Origin: an uncultured Bacteroidota bacterium
Lineage (GTDB): Bacteria; Bacteroidota; Bacteroidia; Flavobacteriales; Flavobacteriaceae
Reading direction: 5' to 3'
NCBI GenBank assembly: GCA_937136025.1
Contig: CAKZOC010000095.1
Span: 1-46,681 of the forward strand
Length of the DNA stretch: 46,681 bases
The translations under genes were made by a program, and so were the position numbers. The notes beneath the pieces are model-generated. The model did no database searches and was not told where the DNA came from. It saw only the letters and a list, made by a program, of their open reading frames with translations. Shown one piece after another: positions 41,872 to 46,681 of the stretch (the stretch's first letter is position 1; each line of letters begins with the position of its first letter).

Positions 41872-43599
41872 TTACTCTGTTTTTTCATAGACGATCTTCC
41901 CGTCAAATATGGTCATGACCACTTCTGTATTGAGGATGTCCTGCTCGGAAACCGTCATTAAATCCTGATTGTAAATCGTGAAATCGGCCAGTTTACCAGG
42001 GGTTATCGAACCTTTAATCTCCTCTTCGAAGGCACCGTAAGCGGCGTCCAGGGTGTAAGACTTCAGGGCCTGCTCACGGGTCATACGCTCTTTGGGTTCA
42101 TAGCCGCCTTCCGGCATGCCTTTGAGTGTTTTACGGCTGACGCTGGCGTAAAAGCTGGGAATAGGGTCCAGGGGCTCTACAGGTACATCCGTTCCATTGA
42201 CCACCGGAATTCCGCTTTCCAACAGGGTTTGCCACATATAGGCCCCTTCCTTGATGCGCTTTTCACCCAACCGGTCTATGGCCCAGGGGCGATCGGAAGA
42301 CAAATGAATGGCTTGCATAGCGGGGATTACTCCCAGTTCGGCAAATCGGGGTATATCCTCAGGATGCAGGTGCTGGGCGTGTTCAATCCGAAACCGGTGA
42401 TCCGAAGTGCGTTCGGGCATTGCGGTAAAGGCAGCTTCGTATCTATCGAGAATTTCACGGTTGGCCCGGTCTCCAATAGCGTGAGAGCAGACCTGGAATC
42501 CGTGTTCCAGTCCCTTCAGGGCAGTTTCTTCGACCGTTTCCATAGGCAGGGTTTCATGGCCGAAGTGCCCGGGCCGGTCGGAATACGACTCCAAAAGCCA
42601 GGCCCCACGGGAGCCCAAAGCCCCGTCGCAGTTGAGCTTAACCGAACGAATGGTCAGCAGATGATCCGGATCTACAAGGGGCCCGCGGGCATACCATTCC
42701 TGAAGCAATTCCGGATCCCAGCCTGTAAGCATCGTGTAAAGGCGCACATTCATTTTGCCCTCGGCTTTCATCTCTTCAAAAAGGGCGATAGCCTCCCGGC
42801 CAATTCCCGCATCGTGAAATCCGGTAATTCCGTTTCTTTGGCAGGCGGCCACAGCCAATTCAAACGCTTTTCGGTCGGTTTCCGGAGTACTTTCCGGGAT
42901 ATTCCGGGTGATTAAGGTCTGCGCACGTTCATTAAAAACCCCTGTCGGTCTTCCCAGTTCATCCCGAATGACCTCTCCTCCTTCTACTTCGAAGGCATCA
43001 ATTCCTTCCTGGGGCAGCAGGGTAAGGCCCGAGATTTCCATGGCCTTAGCATTGGCAAACCCGGCATGCCCGCTGGCATGTCTGAGATACACAGGATTGT
43101 CGGGGGATACGGCACTCAACAAATCGTGGGTTTGAAAACCCTTTACAGTTTCCTCGGGCATTTCGTCCCACTTGCTCTGATGCCAGCCCCTTCCGGTAAT
43201 CCATTCACCCGGGGCTGCTGTTTTCACGCGTTCCGCCACGGCATCTACAATTTCCTGGTAACTCGTGGTATTCATCAGGTCCAGATTAAGCTCATTGTAG
43301 CCGAGGCCCATAAAGTGCCCGTGGCCTTCAATCAGGCCCGGGGTCATGGTCTTGCCTTCTAAGTCGATAAGTTTTGTCTGTGCTCCTTTGTAGGCCTCCG
43401 CCTCCTCCAAACTCCCGGAAAAAAGGATGAGGTTTCCTTTTGTGGCTACGGCTTCAACCATGGTCTGAGCCGTGTCTACGGTATAAATCGGACCGCCGTA
43501 AATCAAAAGGGTGGCCTCTTCTTTTTTTGGAGTTGAACAGGCCGAGAAAAGGATTAACGCAAAGAGCAACAAACCGAAAAGAGAAGAATTCAATCTCAT
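41872..43599 (-). CDS. Amidohydrolase family lipoprotein (YtcJ-like)
   Basis: A 575-residue metal-dependent hydrolase. I chose the ATG at 43599, which starts MRLNSSLFGLLLFALILFSAC, a signal peptide with a lipobox; an ORF extends to 43632 but lacks support. After the composite beta-sandwich comes the metal-site HGHF in TPGLIEGHGHF, then the YtcJ/Amidohydro_3 landmarks WHQSKWDE, HDAGIG, SHAIGDRANR and FRIEHAQHLHPED. These enzymes hydrolyse N-formyl, N-acyl or cyclic amides. Lipidated localisation means action on the outside of the cytoplasmic membrane or in the outer membrane. The class V aminotransferase gene upstream shares a promoter-like 14-mer with it. Confidence 0.9.
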   Translation of the reverse strand: MRLNSSLFGLLLFALILFSACSTPKKEEATLLIYGGPIYTVDTAQTMVEAVATKGNLILFSGSLEEAEAYKGAQTKLIDLEGKTMTPGLIEGHGHFMGLGYNELNLDLMNTTSYQEIVDAVAERVKTAAPGEWITGRGWHQSKWDEMPEETVKGFQTHDLLSAVSPDNPVYLRHASGHAGFANAKAMEISGLTLLPQEGIDAFEVEGGEVIRDELGRPTGVFNERAQTLITRNIPESTPETDRKAFELAVAACQRNGITGFHDAGIGREAIALFEEMKAEGKMNVRLYTMLTGWDPELLQEWYARGPLVDPDHLLTIRSVKLNCDGALGSRGAWLLESYSDRPGHFGHETLPMETVEETALKGLEHGFQVCSHAIGDRANREILDRYEAAFTAMPERTSDHRFRIEHAQHLHPEDIPRFAELGVIPAMQAIHLSSDRPWAIDRLGEKRIKEGAYMWQTLLESGIPVVNGTDVPVEPLDPIPSFYASVSRKTLKGMPEGGYEPKERMTREQALKSYTLDAAYGAFEEEIKGSITPGKLADFTIYNQDLMTVSEQDILNTEVVMTIFDGKIVYEKTE

Positions 43600-43620
43600 A
43601 GAAAAGACATTAAGTGAAGG

Positions 43621-43634
43621 TTCAAGGTACAATT
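43621..43634 (-). promoter_or_regulatory. Promoter-like 14-mer before the amidohydrolase gene
   Basis: Minus strand AATTGTACCTTGAA ends 21 bases before the ATG. It differs by one base from a sequence before the class V aminotransferase gene (45010-45023). The TACCTTGA part resembles the TAnnTTTG -7 element. Confidence 0.35.
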
Positions 43635-43750
43635 ATAATCAGTTTTAAAAAACCCGATGGATGCAGGAGTTGTGAAGGGATATATTCCAAAATACAGGAC
43701 GGCCGGCTGAGAAAGCGCAGATTCAAAATCGGCAGATAAATGATTCACGG

Positions 43751-44977
43751 CTACAAAGCTGCTTTCAGTCCATCGATGAGCTGAGTGATTTCTTCCGGGC
43801 TCGTGTAGTGCATAAAAGACATTCGGATGACTCCGGGATCTCCCGGGATCTCCATATCCAAAAGAGGGCGAACCGCATAGAAATCCCCAATACCCAGCAT
43901 AATTTTATGGCCAACAAGCGCCTGATACACCTCGTTAATGTCTTTTTTCAAAGGCAGGATGGAAATGATAGGAGCCCTGGAAGTCACACGATCAGGGCCA
44001 ACGAGTCGAATATCCGTACGTGATTTCAGGAATTTTAAAAGCGGTTCCATCAGTCGTTCTTCATGTTGGTGAAAAAGCTGGTTTAAGGCTTTGTTGCGCT
44101 CAGGTGGGGAGGCCCCGGCATTAAAATGGTGCTCGTAAACAACATCAAAGTAATCGATGATTCCCTGGGCCGATGCAATTTGAGCGTGATCTGGCCCGGC
44201 AGGGGTAATCATGCTTTTGGCGATTCCCTTTTTAAAGAAATGCGATTGGTTCTCCATCCTGCCAATCAGATTTTTATCGACATACATCAATCCCAGATGG
44301 GGTCCGAAGGTTTTATACAGGGAAAAAAGGTAAATATCGGCCTGTATTTCTTTAAGGTCTGGAAATCCGTGGGGTGCATAGCCCACCCCGTCCACAACGG
44401 AAAGGGCACCGAGTTCATGTGCGAGTCCCGAAATCTCCCGAACCGGATTTACATCCCCTATAACATTGGAGCAGTGGGGGTAGGCCACCATTCGGGTTCG
44501 ATCCGTAAACAGCCCTTTTAGGGTAGGAATATCCAAAATTCCCGTTTCCGGGTTCACATGCCACTCAATCACTTTAATTCCCTTATCCGCCAGCCGCCTC
44601 CATGCCCCTGCATTCGCTTCATGATCCTGACAGGAGACGATGATTTCGTCCCCGTCCTGCCACATAGGTCTCATAGCGTTTGCCAGTACATAGACGTTCT
44701 GTGTCGTTGAGGGACCAAAATGGATCTCTTCCGGGCTTACATTCAGGTACGCCGCGATACGGCTATAAGAGGCATCCATCAATTCACCTGCCCTCTGGGA
44801 GGCGGGATAGGGGTAATAGGGCTGCACCTTATGCTTCATGTAGAAATCGGTCAGGCGCCCGACCACCTGTTGGCAGGGATAGGAACCTCCGGCATTCTCA
44901 AAAAAAGCCCAGCCCTGAAGTGTAGGTTCAGAAAAGGCTGGAAACTGGGAACGTACAAAGGATAAGTCTAATTTCAT
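43751..44977 (-). CDS. Class V aminotransferase family protein (cysteine desulfurase-like)
   Basis: A 408-residue fold-type I PLP enzyme. GPSTTQNVYVLANA near 88-101 binds the PLP phosphate, DGVGYAPHGFPD near 190-201 carries the cofactor aspartate region, and the Schiff-base lysine is in SLYKTFGPHLG near 215-222. The C-terminal half has FYAVRPLLDMEIPGDPGVIRMSFMHY. It resembles the uncharacterised cysteine desulfurase-like group related to VC1184, but a catalytic loop cysteine as in SufS was not identified. No Fe-S partners are nearby. The substrate is unknown. Upstream lies a palindrome at 45000-45015. Confidence 0.85.
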   Translation of the reverse strand: MKLDLSFVRSQFPAFSEPTLQGWAFFENAGGSYPCQQVVGRLTDFYMKHKVQPYYPYPASQRAGELMDASYSRIAAYLNVSPEEIHFGPSTTQNVYVLANAMRPMWQDGDEIIVSCQDHEANAGAWRRLADKGIKVIEWHVNPETGILDIPTLKGLFTDRTRMVAYPHCSNVIGDVNPVREISGLAHELGALSVVDGVGYAPHGFPDLKEIQADIYLFSLYKTFGPHLGLMYVDKNLIGRMENQSHFFKKGIAKSMITPAGPDHAQIASAQGIIDYFDVVYEHHFNAGASPPERNKALNQLFHQHEERLMEPLLKFLKSRTDIRLVGPDRVTSRAPIISILPLKKDINEVYQALVGHKIMLGIGDFYAVRPLLDMEIPGDPGVIRMSFMHYTSPEEITQLIDGLKAAL

Positions 44978-44999
44978 ATAGGGTCTTTAAACAGATTGG

Positions 45000-45023
45000 C
45001 TTGAACCGTTTCAAGATACAATT
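45000..45023 (-). promoter_or_regulatory. Palindrome and promoter-like 14-mer before class V aminotransferase
   Basis: CTTGAA-CCGT-TTCAAG (45000-45015) is a perfect palindrome that overlaps minus-strand AATTGTATCTTGAA (45010-45023), a promoter-like sequence. A protein on the palindrome would cover the -7 region. The 14-mer matches the one before the amidohydrolase gene at 13 of 14 positions. Confidence 0.4.
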
Positions 45024-45088
45024 TATTGCACGCTTTTTTAAGTTTTCAGAACCACAGAAAATCGCCTTACCGGGGAAAGGGCATAAAA

Positions 45089-45117
45089 AAAGCCCAATCC
45101 ATTGCGGATTGGGCTTT
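45089..45117 (-). terminator. Intrinsic terminator of the small lipoprotein gene
   Basis: AAAGCCCAATCC and GGATTGGGCTTT are perfect 12-base arms around the loop ATTGC. On the minus strand a T-run (complement of 45085-45090) follows, so it ends transcripts from the small lipoprotein gene, whose stop is 22 bases away. The T-run on the plus strand is shorter. Confidence 0.85.
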
Positions 45118-45139
45118 AAAAAAGTTTTGGATGCGCGGG

Positions 45140-45409
45140 TTATACGCCCACATTGGCCAATTCACAAATTAAATCGACGAATTCACCCGGATCAAGCCCT
45201 TCGAGATCACCGGCCGGAAAAGTCTCTGACTCTCCACCTCCGGAAAGGGTATAGGTCCCGTCCCCATTATCACAAAGTTCGATGGTCTGCCCTTGGGCAG
45301 AACATGAATCACAGTCTTTGGCATCTCCATCATCATCGCTTGAACAACTGAGCAGACCCAAAGAGAGGGTCAGCATTAGGCCGATCCCAAAAGTACATTT
45401 CTTAAGCAT
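45140..45409 (-). CDS. Small acidic lipoprotein
   Basis: An 89-residue exported lipoprotein. Residues 1-22 form a signal peptide with lipobox LLSC, followed by a serine/aspartate-rich tether (SSDDDGDAKD). The mature part has four further cysteines (CDSC, ELC, LIC) and the acidic stretch GDLEGLDPGEFVD; the cysteines could form two disulfides or a metal site. No family was recognised beyond the general flavobacterial small lipoprotein type. A GTTATA/TATAAC dyad precedes it and a strong terminator follows, so it is a self-contained transcription unit. Confidence 0.82.
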   Translation of the reverse strand: MLKKCTFGIGLMLTLSLGLLSCSSDDDGDAKDCDSCSAQGQTIELCDNGDGTYTLSGGGESETFPAGDLEGLDPGEFVDLICELANVGV

Positions 45410-45429
45410 AATTCCCTGTTTTTTAAAAG

Positions 45430-45446
45430 GTTATACTTCTTATAAC
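45430..45446. promoter_or_regulatory. Dyad before small lipoprotein gene
   Basis: GTTATA-CTTCT-TATAAC is a perfect inverted repeat, 20 bases upstream of the lipoprotein ATG. On the minus strand it can serve as an AT-rich -10 region as well as an operator. Confidence 0.35.
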
Positions 45447-45504
45447 GTAAATTCCTACAATATATTTGAAAAGGACCTTATTTAATCAGGGTAAAAGGAT
45501 TTAT

Positions 45505-45522
45505 CCCCAATGAATTTTGGGG
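45505..45522 (-). terminator. Weak hairpin after MFS gene
   Basis: CCCCAA (45505-45510) pairs with TTGGGG (45517-45522) around TGAATT, 45 bases beyond the MFS stop. On the minus strand it is followed by ATAAATCCTTTT, only a weak T-run, so termination is possible but not strong. Confidence 0.35.
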
Positions 45523-45567
45523 AGTCGAATCGGAGCCCAGGGCCCGGGGAATACGGCAAAACAAGAG

Positions 45568-46681
45568 CTATACTGCCTGGTTTTCATCTTTACGCCTCTT
45601 ATTTTTAAGACCGTACATGCGGTAGTAGATCCACGCTGCAATTCCCCCTGTAAAAGAAAATACGGCCAACATCCAAAACACATCCTGATGCCCGGCTTCT
45701 CCCGGAGAACGATCGAGCAGGACACCCATGGCGGGGCCAGCAAAGATATCGGGAGTATAACCGACCAGAGATATCAGCCCGACAGCAGTGCCGGTGAGGA
45801 CTAGTGGTATCCGTCCACGCTCCATAACGGCAAAATAGAGGGAGCGAGCCGCGTAAACCCCCGCAGCGACCACTGTGATGGAGATGAAAAAAAGGAAAGT
45901 GGACGATGCTGAGATGATCCCGCTGGCAAAAAGCAAGGCACCAAAAAATGAAATGACAAAACTGACGAGCAACCAAAAAGTTGTCTGCGTACGGTCTGCT
46001 AAAATCCCTATAAGTACACCGATGACCGGACGAATAAAAAGTAATAACATCCCTACCTGAGCGGACTCCACCTGATCGTATAACATCACATCCTGTGCAT
46101 AAAGCGAGAACACATCTGTAATCTTATATCCCACATACGCACAGAGAATGATGATCATTAAAAGCCAAACAGAGGGCAACCGCATCACCTGCTTAATCTG
46201 AGGGATCGATATCTGCTCGAGAACGATGGCCTTTTCCTGTTTGGGATCCAAACGCATAAATACCCAAACCAAAACCCCAACAATACTGACAATGCCTGAA
46301 GAGACAAGTATCACATACCTGAAGGCATCCCGGTTCTCGGCAAGGTTGGGCTCAGCGATCTGCGCCCCCAGAAATATGGAAAAAATAAGGACGCCCAGGG
46401 CCCCAAATAAAGCACCAACAAGGCCGCGTCCCCCGTCGAGAAAACCAAAAGCCTTGCCCTGGGAGGCAGTCCCTCCCCAGATCCGGGTGGCCTTGATCAT
46501 AGGGGCCCAACATAGGAAAATCGTGGTGAACCCCCAGTATCCGTAAAGGATCTGCAAGGTCTGAAAACCCGGAAACGTCGCGTAGAGCAGACCTCCCAGG
46601 GCGGTCATCCAAAGACCGCTGGCAATGAGTTTCCGGGGTGGAAACCGGTCTGCCAGGGGGCCTCCGAAAAGATAGGAAACC
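45568..46681 (-). CDS. Major facilitator superfamily transporter, 5' end cut by window edge
   Basis: The frame is open to the right edge, so the start lies outside the window; at least 370 residues are visible. A methionine at 46608 is internal, because the residues upstream of it (GGPLADRFPPRKLI) are the MFS motif A loop between helices 2 and 3. About ten membrane helices follow, with a second half-repeat motif near GVLIGILADR. The C-terminus is short and basic (KNKRRKDENQ). It resembles sugar-phosphate or organic-anion antiporters of the MFS, but the substrate cannot be assigned. No neighbour on the right is visible. Confidence 0.9.
   Translation of the reverse strand, partial: VSYLFGGPLADRFPPRKLIASGLWMTALGGLLYATFPGFQTLQILYGYWGFTTIFLCWAPMIKATRIWGGTASQGKAFGFLDGGRGLVGALFGALGVLIFSIFLGAQIAEPNLAENRDAFRYVILVSSGIVSIVGVLVWVFMRLDPKQEKAIVLEQISIPQIKQVMRLPSVWLLMIIILCAYVGYKITDVFSLYAQDVMLYDQVESAQVGMLLLFIRPVIGVLIGILADRTQTTFWLLVSFVISFFGALLFASGIISASSTFLFFISITVVAAGVYAARSLYFAVMERGRIPLVLTGTAVGLISLVGYTPDIFAGPAMGVLLDRSPGEAGHQDVFWMLAVFSFTGGIAAWIYYRMYGLKNKRRKDENQAV

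Overview
The window is a typical chromosomal segment of a member of the Bacteroidota, most likely a marine-type Flavobacteriaceae of moderate GC content. The evidence is the gene families (DUF4249 lipoproteins, a TonB receptor with an STN domain, DUF6134, a membrane-anchored AraC regulator, LolA next to FtsK, a RibB protein with a degenerate cyclohydrolase tail). Most genes lack a Shine-Dalgarno sequence, and several have TAnnTTTG-like -7 promoter elements close to the start codon. There are 36 credible protein genes, one of them cut by the right edge. I see no rRNA, tRNA, CRISPR array, insertion sequence or prophage.

Layout. 1-481: no intact gene; an imperfect hairpin and a possible decayed coding remnant. 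482-5886 (minus): secreted S9 peptidase, M19-type dipeptidase, membrane fatty-acid desaturase and a DUF6134 exported protein, the last two coupled by an ATGA overlap. 6129-9917 (plus): compact cluster of a membrane AraC regulator, TauE/SafE exporter, nitroreductase and a DegT-type aminotransferase resembling KdnA, preceded by a phased TCCGG repeat array. 9911-16610 (minus): housekeeping envelope cluster tpx-dgkA-ftsK-lolA-lptF/G-ribB with overlapping or nearly abutting genes. 16720-20289: NhaC antiporter, then a trans-sulfuration enzyme transcribed divergently from an Lrp/AsnC regulator across an AT-rich intergenic region with three dyads. 20408-25930: dihydrolipoyl dehydrogenase, a membrane acyltransferase, FMN reductase, lysophospholipase-like hydrolase and TilS, then DsbD (25918-27960). 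28023-37655: penicillin acylase family enzyme, TonB-dependent receptor, two tandem paralogous DUF4249 lipoproteins and a protein joining an MG2-like N-terminus to a plug-like C-terminus. 37816-46681: YifB/ComM ATPase, serine beta-lactamase-like hydrolase, zinc metallopeptidase, YtcJ-like amidohydrolase lipoprotein, class V aminotransferase, small lipoprotein and a partial MFS transporter.

How they work together. The minus-strand cluster at 9.9-16.6 kb serves cell envelope and division (lipoprotein carriage, LPS export, lipid kinase, chromosome translocation) plus riboflavin and peroxide defence. The 30.5-37.7 kb operon is the best candidate for an incompletely described system: an outer-membrane uptake or assembly complex that uses DUF4249 lipoproteins instead of a SusD partner, with an amide-cleaving periplasmic enzyme just upstream. 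Its substrate cannot be read from sequence. Regulatory highlights are the TCCGG array, the Lrp dyads, a probably leaderless tilS and a promoter-like 14-mer shared by two neighbouring genes near 43.6 and 45.0 kb. Most remaining content is ordinary flavobacterial chromosome.
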